64,000 nucleotides of DNA from Dietzia aurantiaca. Lineage in GTDB: Bacteria; Actinomycetota; Actinomycetes; Mycobacteriales; Mycobacteriaceae. The notes beneath the pieces are model-generated. The model ran no database searches, was not told where the DNA came from, and worked only from the letters and a program-made list of their open reading frames with translations. The DNA is taken from the NCBI RefSeq assembly GCF_021033825.1, contig NZ_JAIFXZ010000008.1, positions 1 through 64,000 on the forward strand, in the 5' to 3' direction. Positions 28,017 through 37,903 of the stretch are shown here, one piece after another (position 1 is the first letter of the stretch; each line of letters starts with the position of its first letter). The position numbers were made by a program, and so were the translations under genes.

Positions 28017-29670
28017 GGAGGGGCGGGCCGAGGATGTCGTCCGCGTCGACGATCCGGTAGGCGTAACCCTGCTCGGCGAGGAACCGCTGCCGATGGGCGG
28101 CGTACTCGGCATCGAGGGTGTCGCGAGAGACCACCGAGTAGAAGTGCGCCTGCCCGCCGTCGGATTTGGGCCTCAGCAACCGGCCGAGCCGCTGCGCCTC
28201 CTCCTGCCGCGAGCCGAATGTCCCCGACACCTGAACGGCCACGCTGGCTTCGGGCAGGTCGATCGAGAAGTTGGCCACCTTGGACACCACCAGCGTGGTG
28301 ATCTCGCCGGCGCGGAAGGCCGCGAACAGCTTCTCGCGCTCCTTGTTGGACGTCGAGCCCTGGATGACGGGCGCGTCGAGCTCCTCGCCGAGCTCCTCGA
28401 GTTGGTCCAGGTAGGCGCCGATGACGAGCGTCGGCGCGCCCGCGTGATTGGCGAGGATCTTCTTAACCACGGGAATCTTGGTGCGCGCGGTCGAGCACAG
28501 CTTGTACTTGTCCTCGGCCTCGGCGGTCGCGTACAGCATCCGTTCGTTCTCGGTCAGGGTCACGCGCACCTCGACGCAGTCCGCGGGCGCGATCCAGCCC
28601 TGCGCCTCGATGTCCTTCCACGGGGCGTCGTAGCGCTTGGGGCCGATGAGGGAGAACACGTCGCCCTCGCGCCCGTCCTCGCGGACGAGGGTCGCCGTGA
28701 GACCCAGACGACGACGAGACTGCAGATCCGCGGTCATTCTGAACACCGGTGCGGGGAGCAGGTGCACCTCGTCATAGATCATCAGTCCCCAGTCGCGGGA
28801 GTCGAAGAGCTCGAGCGCCCGGTGCACGCCCTTCGTCTTGCGGGTGATCACCTGATAGGTGGCGATCGTGACGGGGCGGATCTCCTTGCGCTCGCCCGAG
28901 TACTCGCCGATCTCGTCCTCGGTGAGCGAGGTGCGGGCGAGCAGCTCGCGCTTCCACTGCCGGCCCGCGACCGTGTTGGTCACTAAGATCAGCGTGGTGG
29001 CCTTGGCCTTGGCCATCGCGGCGGCTCCGACCATGGTCTTGCCGGCTCCACAGGGCAGCACCACCACGCCCGAGCCGCCGGCCCAGAACGAATCGGCGGC
29101 CATCTGCTGGTAGTCGCGCAGTTCCCACTGCTCTTCCTCGGTCGACAGCGCGATCTCATGCGCCTCTCCGTCGACGTACCCCGCGAGGTCGTCGGCGGGC
29201 CAGCCCACCTTGAGCAGCTCCTGTTTGAGGCGGCCACGCTCGGAGGGGTGCACCACCACGGTGTCGGCGTCGATCTCCGCGCCGAGCATGGGGGCGATCT
29301 TCTTGTGCCGCTTGACCTCGGCCAGTACCGCCGGATCGAGCGAGACCAGGGTCAGGCCGTGGACGGGGCTCTTGACCAGCTGCAGCCGGCCGTAACGGTC
29401 CATGGTCTCGGCGATGTCCACGAGCAGCGGCTGCGGCACGGGGAAACGCGAGTAGGTGATCAGCACGTCGACGACCTGTTCGGCATCGTGACCGGCGGCG
29501 CGCGCGTTCCACAGCGCCAGCGGGGTGATCCGATAGGTGTGCACGTGCTCGGGGGCGCGCTCGAGTTCGGCGAACGGCGCCAGCGCCTGGCGGGCGTCGG
29601 CGGCCTGATCGTGGTCGATCTCCAGCAGCACGGTCTTGTCGGACTGGACGATCAGCGGTCCACCACTCAC
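28003..29670 (-). CDS. ercc3: XPB/ERCC3-type DNA helicase
   Basis: ATP-dependent 3'-5' DNA helicase/translocase of superfamily 2, presumed role in DNA repair. 555 residues. An N-terminal damage-recognition-like region is followed by the motor: motif I VLPCGAGKTMVG (Lys near 209), motif II YDEVHLLP (near 300), motif III GLTATLVREDG including the RED motif typical of XPB, and the C-terminal QEEAQRLGRLLRPK (motif VI). In mycobacteria the same pair (Rv0861c and Rv0862c) is adjacent as here; the partner lies upstream at 30091. The long palindromic repeat 29835-29940 separates the two. Confidence 0.94.
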   Translation of the reverse strand: MSGGPLIVQSDKTVLLEIDHDQAADARQALAPFAELERAPEHVHTYRITPLALWNARAAGHDAEQVVDVLITYSRFPVPQPLLVDIAETMDRYGRLQLVKSPVHGLTLVSLDPAVLAEVKRHKKIAPMLGAEIDADTVVVHPSERGRLKQELLKVGWPADDLAGYVDGEAHEIALSTEEEQWELRDYQQMAADSFWAGGSGVVVLPCGAGKTMVGAAAMAKAKATTLILVTNTVAGRQWKRELLARTSLTEDEIGEYSGERKEIRPVTIATYQVITRKTKGVHRALELFDSRDWGLMIYDEVHLLPAPVFRMTADLQSRRRLGLTATLVREDGREGDVFSLIGPKRYDAPWKDIEAQGWIAPADCVEVRVTLTENERMLYATAEAEDKYKLCSTARTKIPVVKKILANHAGAPTLVIGAYLDQLEELGEELDAPVIQGSTSNKEREKLFAAFRAGEITTLVVSKVANFSIDLPEASVAVQVSGTFGSRQEEAQRLGRLLRPKSDGGQAHFYSVVSRDTLDAEYAAHRQRFLAEQGYAYRIVDADDILGPPLPEIG

Positions 29671-29834
29671 TACGGGCCTCCTCGATAACTCTCGCCGGGT
29701 CCGCGTGGGCCCGACTTATCCAGTGTCCTGGAAATCGCGGAACCGCGTCGGGCCCAGCCGTATCGGCCGCGTGCCGCCGGCCGTCCGCAGTTCCCTGCCC
29801 CGCCACCGCAACGGGGGCTGCGCATCACGGCACG

Positions 29835-29940
29835 CGCCACCTATCAGATTTTCGCGCCACCTATTGCAACGCGCGCCACCCATCGGATCCGATAGGTGGA
29901 GCGCACTCCGATGGGCGGCGCGAAAATCTGATAGGTGGCG
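29835..29940. repeat. Large inverted repeat with 24-base perfect arms
   Basis: The arm CGCCACCTATCAGATTTTCG (29835-29854, arm continues to 29858) is exactly complementary to 29917-29940. The 58-base centre holds further copies of the GCGCCACCTAT/GCGCCACCCAT unit and a small palindrome around ATCGGATCCGAT. It lies in the 420-base gap (29671-30090) between the helicase-associated gene and the XPB gene; I see no gene there. It could be an attenuator, terminator or dispersed palindromic element. Confidence 0.85.
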
Positions 29941-30090
29941 AGGTGCGGAAGGGCGGTCCCGCGATACGAATCGACTTCCGGCTGTCGGCGCGAGCGCAGA
30001 CAGCGGCAGGGCGGTGGACGCAGACGGCGGCGGGGGCATCAGGCGAAGGCGCAGGCATCGGCCGCCCGCCGTAGGCGCGCCCCGGCCGGC

Positions 30091-32544
30091 TCAGCGCGTC
30101 GGGTCGACGTCCGCCACGGAGATGACCCGGTGCAGCGGCAGGGTGACGGCCTCGGCGGTGTCGGGCTCGATGCCCTCGACGCGCCCTCCGCCCACGGACG
30201 CCGGCACGATCAGCCGCGCGGTGGACCGGCCCTGTGCGTCGACCACCGAGACGGTCACCGCGGACCCAGTGGAGGCGGCCTCGTGTAGGCGGGCGATCGC
30301 AGCCTCGCCGGTGTAACCGCCCGCCCCGCCGGGGCCACCCGCACCGGTGCGGGCGGCGCGGACCCGGTCGGCCGAGCGCATCGCGGCCACGGCAGCACGC
30401 AGGTCGGCGGGCCCGGGAGCGCGCGCGGGGATGCGCGGTGCGCGCCCTGGGCTGGAGGCGTGGACTCGCGCGACGGGCCGGCTCAACGCCACGACCGCCC
30501 CGGAGGTGTCCTCGACGACCGGCGCGTACCCGTCCTCCCGCAGTGCCTCGACCAGGTCGAGCGGCCGCGCTTGCGAGATGAGCACGGTCGGGGCCACCAT
30601 CCGGAGAGCGCATTTCTCGGCGGCGGGCGAGCCGAGGACCTGGGCGACGAGCGACGGGTCGTCGCAGCGCACGAACGACAACGCCGTACCCACCCGCAGC
30701 CGCCCGTGCCGGCGCGCGACGTCCTCGACGAGGTAGTCCAGCGACTGCGGCACCGGCGTGACGGAGGTGCGGGCGAGGAGGTCGTGGACCCCGGAGGCGG
30801 TGCGCCCGGCGTCGAGGGCGCGCCGCAGCGAGGACTCGGTGACGCGGTAGGTGGTGGCGGCGCCGGCTGACTCGACGTCCGCGAGCAGCGCGAACTCGGC
30901 CGCGAGCTCGGGAACGAGGGGCCCGGGCGCGAGGATCGTCAGGTCGGCCTGGACGATCACCTCGGAGACCGGGTGGGGCAGTGCCGCCGCCAGGACGGGC
31001 TCGAGTTCCTCGACGGTCGGTGCCGTGCCGGGTGCGCCGGCGGTGGCGGCGGCGGGGGAGCCGTCCACCAGCATGCGGGCGGCGCTGGTGGCGGTGGTGA
31101 CGACGACGAGGCCCAGCCGCCGTGCTTCGGACACCGTCTCGGTGACCGGTGACCCGCCGGCCCGGGAGAACCACACCGGCGAGAACCAGCGCACCACCTC
31201 GGGCAGCAGGGTGTCCCCGGGTTCGGCGGCCGGGTCGAGGCGCGCGAGGGCGCCCAGGACACGCGCACGTTCGGCGGCGGGAGGCGGGCCGACGGGATCG
31301 CCGAGGGCCGGGACGGTGCCGCCGCCTTCAAGCTCGGCGCCTACCCGCCACGGCGCGCGCGGCATGGACCACCACGCCAGGACCAGCTCGGCCCAGCGCC
31401 GGGCGGGCTCCCGGGCGGACCAGATGTCGGCGGTCTCGGTGGGAGCCCACACAGAGTCGTAGGCGATGTCCCCGACCTCGGTGTCGCCCACGGCGATGAG
31501 TCCGGCCGCCGCCAGGACTTCCAGTAGCAACGGGAGCTCGGACTCCTCCAGCTGCGCGGCCCGGGCCACGCGGCGCAACTCGCGCACGCCGACGCCGCCC
31601 GCTTTGAGCGTGGTCAACGGGATCGTCGACAGGGCGGCGAGGACGGAATCGCAGCGGTGCAGCAGATCGAGGGCGGCCACGCCGCCCGAGGCGTCGGCGT
31701 TCTTGGCGGCCTTGCCGGTTCGTGGCTCGACCGGGTCGGCCCACCCGGGTAGGTCCAGCAGTGACGGGGGACGTGCGCCGTGGCGCGCCCGGTCCAGGGC
31801 GTGGGCGCGCGGGATGACCACCTCGCCGGGGCCCGACCCGGCCCGGTCGCCGGCCGGGACCCGGCCGCCGGGTCCACCGGCGCCTGCGTCCCCGCCGGTG
31901 GTGATCTCGGCGAGGCCCGCGGCGGCGAGCTCGGCGGACGCGGCCCGGACGGACTCGGACGCGCCGGACCCCAGCGCACCGACCGGGGAACGGCCGCGGG
32001 CGATCGCCTCGAGCACACCCGACGCCGGAGCGGACAATCCCGCCCACGCCTCCTCGAGCGAGGGCCCGGCGGGTTCGCCCGGGTGCGGCGCCACCACAGG
32101 TGCGGCAGCGATTGCCGACGCGGTGACCGGAACCAGCCGGGCACCGTCCTCCTCTCCCCAGATCAGGGCGAGGTCCCGGAGACGGGCGACGGCGGTGGGG
32201 AAGGGGGCGGTGTCGTCGTCGTTCTTGCGGTTTTTCTTGTTGATGCTGACCCCGAGACGCTCCGCGACCGCCGACAGGGGAACGGCCCCGGAATCGGCAC
32301 CCAACGCGGCGGCCGTGGCCAGCACCAGCAGCTCCGGCCACGACAGCGTGCCCATCGCCCGCGCGGTGGACGCCGGCAGCCGCAGCCGCGAGGCCAACAC
32401 CTCCAGCGACGCGGGGGCGGGCGTGGCCACGTCCGGGCGCAGGGTGCACATGCGCACGAGGGCGTCGTCGGACTGCTCGGCGAGCCAGGCGGGAAAGCCC
32501 GGTTCGCCGGCGCTCGGGCGGGACGTGGCGCGGGAGGTCGACAT
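30091..32544 (-). CDS. Helicase-associated protein, XPB/Ssl2-like N-terminal family (Rv0862c type)
   Basis: 817 residues, Ala/Arg-rich and mostly helical. The C-terminal part, with DLTILAPGPLVPELAAEFAL and YRVTESSLRRALDAGRTA, matches the Helicase_C_3 / 'helicase-associated' family found beside XPB helicase genes in actinobacteria; no Walker motif is seen, so it is not itself a motor. The ATG at 32544 (MSTSRATS) is chosen over an upstream start because it gives the conserved length and GEPGFPAWLAEQSDDALV opening. A basic/acidic patch KKNRKNDDDTAP near residue 105 contains a near copy of the GTTGTCGTCGTC word. Likely partner or regulator of the XPB helicase downstream. Confidence 0.8.
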   Translation of the reverse strand: MSTSRATSRPSAGEPGFPAWLAEQSDDALVRMCTLRPDVATPAPASLEVLASRLRLPASTARAMGTLSWPELLVLATAAALGADSGAVPLSAVAERLGVSINKKNRKNDDDTAPFPTAVARLRDLALIWGEEDGARLVPVTASAIAAAPVVAPHPGEPAGPSLEEAWAGLSAPASGVLEAIARGRSPVGALGSGASESVRAASAELAAAGLAEITTGGDAGAGGPGGRVPAGDRAGSGPGEVVIPRAHALDRARHGARPPSLLDLPGWADPVEPRTGKAAKNADASGGVAALDLLHRCDSVLAALSTIPLTTLKAGGVGVRELRRVARAAQLEESELPLLLEVLAAAGLIAVGDTEVGDIAYDSVWAPTETADIWSAREPARRWAELVLAWWSMPRAPWRVGAELEGGGTVPALGDPVGPPPAAERARVLGALARLDPAAEPGDTLLPEVVRWFSPVWFSRAGGSPVTETVSEARRLGLVVVTTATSAARMLVDGSPAAATAGAPGTAPTVEELEPVLAAALPHPVSEVIVQADLTILAPGPLVPELAAEFALLADVESAGAATTYRVTESSLRRALDAGRTASGVHDLLARTSVTPVPQSLDYLVEDVARRHGRLRVGTALSFVRCDDPSLVAQVLGSPAAEKCALRMVAPTVLISQARPLDLVEALREDGYAPVVEDTSGAVVALSRPVARVHASSPGRAPRIPARAPGPADLRAAVAAMRSADRVRAARTGAGGPGGAGGYTGEAAIARLHEAASTGSAVTVSVVDAQGRSTARLIVPASVGGGRVEGIEPDTAEAVTLPLHRVISVADVDPTR

Positions 32545-32660
32545 GATCCGTCCCAGCCTAGTGACGTCGGCGCGGGTGTGCGCGCGTGCGCCGGGCGAAG
32601 GCCGCGACGGTATCCGACCCACTTGCTGACACAGTGCGCCCGAGGTGAGAGACTTGCAGC

Positions 32661-32858
32661 GTGGCTGCCAAGAAGAAACTGACCTATGACAACCCGGGAT
32701 GGCCCGACGCCTCGTTCGGCGAGCACCCGGTCACCGAACTCGCCGCGCTGGTCGCGGGCGGACTGTCGCCGTTCGGCGAGGAGCGCTTCCCGCTCCCGCA
32801 CGAGCGTCTGCACTACGTCCACCCGGAGACCGTGGTCAACAAGACCGTCCGGGCCTGA
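32661..32858 (+). CDS. Conserved 65-residue protein (Rv0863 type)
   Basis: A tiny soluble protein opening AAKKKLTYDNPGWPDASFGE and containing HPVTELAALVAGGLSPFGEE, with a His/Tyr-rich end LPHERLHYVHPETVV. A protein of this kind sits at the same place beside the XPB pair in mycobacteria. GTG start at 32661, divergent from the helicase-associated gene, with a strong terminator 26 bases after its stop. No known function. Confidence 0.75.
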   Translation: MAAKKKLTYDNPGWPDASFGEHPVTELAALVAGGLSPFGEERFPLPHERLHYVHPETVVNKTVRA

Positions 32859-32883
32859 CGCGGCGCCGACACAGCGGACAACG

Positions 32884-32919
32884 AAGGGCCGCCACTCCCT
32901 GGAGGGGGTGGCGGCCCTT
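32884..32919. terminator. Bidirectional terminator between the 65-residue gene and rpf
   Basis: A 16-bp stem with one G-T wobble (AAGGGCCGCCACTCCC and its complement), 4-base loop, T-rich on both sides. It can serve both converging genes. Confidence 0.85.
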
Positions 32920-32990
32920 TCGTGTGCGTCCGAACTAGGACGCGAGGCCCGTCGCGCCGTGGGTCGGTGGCCGACCCACGGCGTCGGGCA

Positions 32991-33878
<888 letters not shown>

Positions 33879-33971
33879 TCACCATTCTGAAATAAAACCT
33901 GGTGGGACCGCGCGAATCGGTGAGTTGTTATCCCCCCGTTACCTGGGGCGTTACCACAAAGGTGCCGTTTG

Positions 33972-34274
33972 TCACACCTTCGGCGGACGTGAACCCAGAA
34001 TCGCGTACAGGAGTCCCAGGACGAATCCGGTCGGTGTGAACAGCATCGCGACCAGGTAGAGGATGGTCGGCGCGTCCCGGCCGAGGATCAACGGGGTGCC
34101 CGCAGCGATGATCGTGAAGATCACGCCGATGCTGAAGATCACCATTGCGGTGATGAAGAGACCACGACGACGAGGCGCCGTGCTGCTCGCCCCGGTCACG
34201 GAAGGGGCGGCCTCGGACCCGGCCGGGGCCCAGGGGTCGGTGGCGTCTGTCGGGCGCTGGTCGTCGGAGCTCAC
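33972..34274 (-). CDS. Small two-helix membrane protein, unknown
   Basis: 100 residues. A polar Asp/Pro-rich first 35 (DDQRPTDATDPWAPAG) is followed by two membrane helices (about 38-60 GLFITAMVIFSIGVIFTII and 68-92 ILYLVAMLFTPTGFVLGLL). GTG start at 34274 preceded by a CCCCC run rather than a clear ribosome site. It lies upstream of the rpf riboswitch on the same strand, 177 bases away; no terminator is obvious between them, so a shared transcript is possible. No function known. Confidence 0.65.
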   Translation of the reverse strand: MSSDDQRPTDATDPWAPAGSEAAPSVTGASSTAPRRRGLFITAMVIFSIGVIFTIIAAGTPLILGRDAPTILYLVAMLFTPTGFVLGLLYAILGSRPPKV

Positions 34275-34403
34275 AGGGGGCAGGGTACCGCCCCCGCCGG
34301 GACGGGTACCAACGCGGATGGCTATGTGGGTAGGGGTATTGTCGGAGCATCAGTTGAGGTCGTGGTCGCGCAGGTGCGCGCCTGTGTCTAGAGGGGGATC
34401 GCG

Positions 34404-34811
34404 GTGCCCAGCGGCAAGGTGAAGTGGTTCGACGCGGAGAAGGGCTTCGGCTTCCTGTCCCAGGAGGGCGGGGAAGACGTCTACGTGCGCGCCGACGCGC
34501 TGCCCGCCGGGGTCGAGACGCTGCGCCCGCGTCAGCGCGTCGAGTTCGACATGGTCTCCGGCCGCCGCGGCCCGCAGGCACTGCGCGTCGTGGTCCACGA
34601 CGAGCCCGCCACCGCCGGCGCCGAGGATCGAACCCCGCGTACCGGCCCCCGCCGCTCGGCCGACGAACTCCACGGCATGGTCGAGGACATGATCAAGGTG
34701 CTCGAGTCGACCGTGCAGCCCGAGCTGCGCCGAGGCCACCGGCCCGACGCCAAGGTCTCCGGCCGGGTCGCCTCCGTGCTCCGCGCTGTCGCCCGCGAAC
34801 TGGAGCCGTAG
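34404..34811 (+). CDS. cspB: Cold-shock-domain protein with C-terminal extension
   Basis: 135 residues. The first 66 form a cold-shock domain: [18 protein letters not shown] (RNP1 KGFGFL) and DVYVRADAL in the RNP2 place, where most Csp proteins have VFVH. The extra C-terminal half (about 75-135) is charged and helical ([20 protein letters not shown]). This long form matches mycobacterial CspB (Rv0871) rather than the 67-residue CspA. Likely nucleic-acid chaperone; the tail's job is unknown. GTG start with GAGGGGAT upstream; stands alone. Confidence 0.88.
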   Translation: MPSGKVKWFDAEKGFGFLSQEGGEDVYVRADALPAGVETLRPRQRVEFDMVSGRRGPQALRVVVHDEPATAGAEDRTPRTGPRRSADELHGMVEDMIKVLESTVQPELRRGHRPDAKVSGRVASVLRAVARELEP

Positions 34812-34855
34812 GTTCCGGCCGGGTAGCGGCCAGATAACTGAATACAGATGCCGTG

Positions 34856-34884
34856 ACGGCGCCGATCGAGATGATCGGCGCCGT
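34856..34884. terminator. Bidirectional terminator after cspB
   Basis: A perfect 12-bp stem ACGGCGCCGATC / GATCGGCGCCGT with a 5-base loop and TTT following, between converging genes. Confidence 0.8.
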
Positions 34885-34897
34885 TTCGCGTACCGGG

Positions 34898-35440
34898 TCA
34901 GTCGGCCGCGGTACCGGCGCTGGCGCCGGCTGCGTCGGCGTAGAGAAAGCTCATCGACCACTCGCCGTTGAGGATAGTCGGCTCGCCGTCGGCGTCGTAG
35001 ACCACCGGGACCGAGCGGATGGCCAGGCCCTCGATGCGGCCCTCCTCCACGGTCTCAACCGGGATCAGTAGCTCGCTCGCACTGTTCGCCTCGACCGTGA
35101 AGTCGCGGGTACCGCCCTCGCGCACCTCGTAGACGTTCAGCGTGGAGTCCTTCAGTTCGGTCGGCAGACGCACCGTCAGCGTGTGCTCACCGTGGATCAG
35201 GAACTCGGGCACCGGGTTGGTGTATGAGTTGCCGTCCAGGTCCGTGGCGGTGAACGGCAGCGCCGACTGCTGCCCCCGGTCGGTGGCCACGGTGATCTGC
35301 GGCAGCACCCCGAAACGCGCTTCTGACCCCTTCCACGCACCGACGATCGCGGAGATCATGATGATCACCCACGCCAGGATCGCCCAGGTAATCGGGCGGA
35401 CGCGGAGGCCTGTCGACTCGGAATCGCTGCTGGAGGTCAC
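34898..35440 (-). CDS. Membrane-anchored conserved protein (DUF2771-like, Rv0875c position)
   Basis: 180 residues. One N-terminal membrane helix (about 17-37, TWAILAWVIIMISAIVGAW) and an extracytoplasmic beta-rich domain (FGVLPQITVATDRGQQSALP ... FLIHGEHTLTVRLPTEL). Its GTG start overlaps the end of the MFS gene upstream by 4 bases, so it is the last gene of the QC-MFS-this operon. A protein of this type occupies the same place in mycobacteria. The DUF assignment is from memory and moderate. Confidence 0.72.
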   Translation of the reverse strand: MTSSSDSESTGLRVRPITWAILAWVIIMISAIVGAWKGSEARFGVLPQITVATDRGQQSALPFTATDLDGNSYTNPVPEFLIHGEHTLTVRLPTELKDSTLNVYEVREGGTRDFTVEANSASELLIPVETVEEGRIEGLAIRSVPVVYDADGEPTILNGEWSMSFLYADAAGASAGTAAD

Positions 35441-36936
35441 GGCTCTATTCTGCCGACGTCGTCGTCGTCGGACTCATGGGGGTCACCAGGGGTGGGGTCC
35501 CCTGGGACGTGGGGGACGCCGGGCGCGCGGGGTGCGCCGGGTGCGCCGGCGACGCGCGGCTCACCGGGGAAGCGGGGCCGGTTGCCGCCGAGGCCGGGCA
35601 CGAGGGTCGAGCCGCGCGCGGTGAGCAGCGACTGGGTGAACATCAGCGCGGACACCACGGCGACCACCGAGAAGCCGATCGTGAAGTCCGGCGGCAGCAG
35701 CACGCCCAGCGCCCCGCCGAACACCCAGGCCAGCTGCAGCGCCGTCTCCGAACGGCCGAACGCCGACGAGCGGGCGGCGTCGGGGATGTCGGTCTGGATC
35801 GAGGAGTCGAGAGCGACCTTGCCCAGCGCACTGCCGATCGCCGCGACGAGGGCGAACACCGCCGCCATCCAGAGGGAGCCCAGGAACGCGGCCACGACCG
35901 CCGTCGACAGGGCGGCACCCGCGGAGACGGTGGCGATCCGGCCCGGTCGGCCCAGCGGCAGACGCGCGCCCACGGCGTTGCCGGCGAAGGTCCCCAGGCC
36001 GCCCGCGGCGCCGGCGATGGCCAGCAGTCCGGCCTGCTCGATGGCCGAGGCGTTCTCCTGCGCCTTGGCCACGAACGCCAGGAACAGGGTGAGGAAACCG
36101 GTCATGAACCGCATCAGCGCCTCGGCCCAGAGAGTGGCCAGCACGCCCCGGCCCAGCGGGCGCGTGAGCACCGCCTTGAGCCCGCGCGTCAGCGAGCCGC
36201 GCTCCACGCGCAGGGTGGCCGACTCCTCGTCGTGGGAGGCCTCGGCGCGCGGGGGGATCGTCATGGCGACGTACGCGGCCACCAGCGCGACCGCGGCCAG
36301 CAGCCACAACGCGGCCTGCGAGTGCCAGATCCACGCCACCGCCGCGGCGGCCGCGCCCGCCACGACGCTGCCGCAGACGTGTCCCAGCACGGTCAGCCGC
36401 GAGTTGGTGCGCACCAGGTCCAGTGCGGGCGGCAGCACGTGCGGCGTGATGGACGCCTTGACCACCCCGAACGTCTTGGACAGCACGAGCATCCCGAGCG
36501 CCAACGGATAGAGCAGCCACGAGTCGAAGTTCAGTGCCAGGATCACCGCGAGCACCGCGCGCAGGGTGAACGTCAGCGACACCGTGAGGCGGCGGCCGCT
36601 GCGCAGCCGGTCCAGGGCGGGCCCGATCACCGGTGCGATGAGCGCGAACGGCGCGACCGTCACCAGGAGATACAGGGCGACGTTGCCGCGCGACTCGGCG
36701 GTGGCGGCGGAGAAGAACAGGGTGTTGGCCAGCGCCACCGCGAGGATCGCGTCACAGGCGAAGTTCGCGACCGTGACGTAGCTCAGTGGTGCGAGCCCGG
36801 AGCGGTCGGCGCCGTCGGCGTGGAAGACGCGGCGGGCGCCCCGGCCGACCGAGCCGGCGGCGCGGCGCGTCGAGGCGGCGGCCCGCCGGGAGTTGCCCGC
36901 AGCGCGGCTGTTGGGGCCGGTGGCGGCCTCACGCAC
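35437..36936 (-). CDS. Major facilitator superfamily transporter (Rv0876c type)
   Basis: 499 residues. A basic Arg/Ala-rich first 45, then about 12 membrane helices; a long central loop (about 230-250, PPRAEASHDEESATLRVERG) is charged. Substrate is not evident. The C-terminal cytosolic tail is a Pro/Gly-rich stretch (PRVAGAPGAPRAPGVPHVPG) coded by tandem near-repeats of GCGCCGGGTGC/GGGGTGC type around 35500-35560, probably expandable. It overlaps the glutaminyl cyclase gene upstream by 8 bases and the small gene downstream by 4 bases. Confidence 0.82.
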   Translation of the reverse strand: MREAATGPNSRAAGNSRRAAASTRRAAGSVGRGARRVFHADGADRSGLAPLSYVTVANFACDAILAVALANTLFFSAATAESRGNVALYLLVTVAPFALIAPVIGPALDRLRSGRRLTVSLTFTLRAVLAVILALNFDSWLLYPLALGMLVLSKTFGVVKASITPHVLPPALDLVRTNSRLTVLGHVCGSVVAGAAAAAVAWIWHSQAALWLLAAVALVAAYVAMTIPPRAEASHDEESATLRVERGSLTRGLKAVLTRPLGRGVLATLWAEALMRFMTGFLTLFLAFVAKAQENASAIEQAGLLAIAGAAGGLGTFAGNAVGARLPLGRPGRIATVSAGAALSTAVVAAFLGSLWMAAVFALVAAIGSALGKVALDSSIQTDIPDAARSSAFGRSETALQLAWVFGGALGVLLPPDFTIGFSVVAVVSALMFTQSLLTARGSTLVPGLGGNRPRFPGEPRVAGAPGAPRAPGVPHVPGDPTPGDPHESDDDDVGRIEP

Positions 36937-37837
36937 CGAGGCGCACCTCGTACATCGTCGGCCACATCTTGCCGGTCACCAGCAGGTTTTCCGAGTCGGG
37001 CAGTGCGGCGATGCCGTTGAACACCGCGTCGGTGTGGTCCGGCCGGGGCTGCTGCAGGTGCGACGCATCGTAGATGTCGGTGACCACGCCCGTCGCGGGG
37101 TCGATGCGGATGATCTCGTTGGTCATGAACACGTTCGCCAGCACGGAGCCGTTCACGCACTCGAGCTCGTTGATCCACGGCACCGGCTCCCCGCCCGCGG
37201 TTACGCTCACGGCCCCGGTGGGCTCGAAGGTCGCCGGGTCGCGGAACGTCAGCTGGTCGGAGCCATTGCTCATGATCAGCTGCTCGTCGTCGTAACACAG
37301 GCCCCAGCCCTCGCCCTCGTACCGCACCTCCTCGCGCACCTCGAGAGTCTGCGGGTCGCGGTTGTGCGCGACCTGGTTCTTCCAGGTCAGGGTCCACAGA
37401 GTGTCGGGGGTCAGGGCCAGACCCTCGCCGAACTCGCGGTCCGCCATCGGCACGGACACGGAGACGTCTCCGCCGTCCAGCGGACGGCGCTGGACCTGGG
37501 AGCCGCCGTAGGTGCCGGTCGACTCGTAGATCTGTCCGTCCGCCACCTCCAGACCCTGGGTGAAGAGCTCCGGGTCGTGGGGCATCTCGCGCACCACCTC
37601 GACGGTGCCGCGGTTCGGCTGCGGCTCGTCCCCGCCCACCACGACACTGGGCGGCCAGGGTGAGACCGCCTGTCCGCCACCGCTACCGCTGCTGCCGGCG
37701 CCGACGGGCGCACTCGACGACGCGAGCGAGGCCTCGGTCTCGGCGGGAGCGGGCTCACCAGACGAGCACGCGGTGAGGCCCCCGACGAGGGCGAGGGACA
37801 GCATGAGCGGACCGACGGGGCCGAGGAACCTGCGCAT
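36929..37837 (-). CDS. Glutaminyl-peptide cyclotransferase, lipoprotein
   Basis: Converts N-terminal Gln to pyroglutamate on exported proteins. 302 residues. Lipoprotein signal with lipobox LTAC (Cys24), a Ser/Gly-rich spacer, then the beta-propeller of bacterial/plant-type glutamine cyclotransferases: REMPHDPELFTQGLEVADG, YGGSQVQRRPL, FGEGLALTPDTLWTLTW, PWINELECVNGSVLANVF, FNGIAALPDSENLLVTGK. Start ATG at 37837. It overlaps the MFS gene, which begins before this gene ends, forming a three-gene minus-strand operon. Confidence 0.88.
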   Translation of the reverse strand: MRRFLGPVGPLMLSLALVGGLTACSSGEPAPAETEASLASSSAPVGAGSSGSGGGQAVSPWPPSVVVGGDEPQPNRGTVEVVREMPHDPELFTQGLEVADGQIYESTGTYGGSQVQRRPLDGGDVSVSVPMADREFGEGLALTPDTLWTLTWKNQVAHNRDPQTLEVREEVRYEGEGWGLCYDDEQLIMSNGSDQLTFRDPATFEPTGAVSVTAGGEPVPWINELECVNGSVLANVFMTNEIIRIDPATGVVTDIYDASHLQQPRPDHTDAVFNGIAALPDSENLLVTGKMWPTMYEVRLGA

Positions 37838-37903
37838 GACCCCAGGATGCCGCACGACGGGCCGGAACGTGACGTCCCGCCGCGGATGCGCATAATGGGA
37901 GGG

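Noticed and set aside
35500-35580. GC-rich tandem near-repeats that could be a CRISPR or minisatellite array.
   Set aside because: Units are short, degenerate and in frame within the MFS tail, coding Pro/Gly/Ala/Val; no spacer structure and no cas genes.
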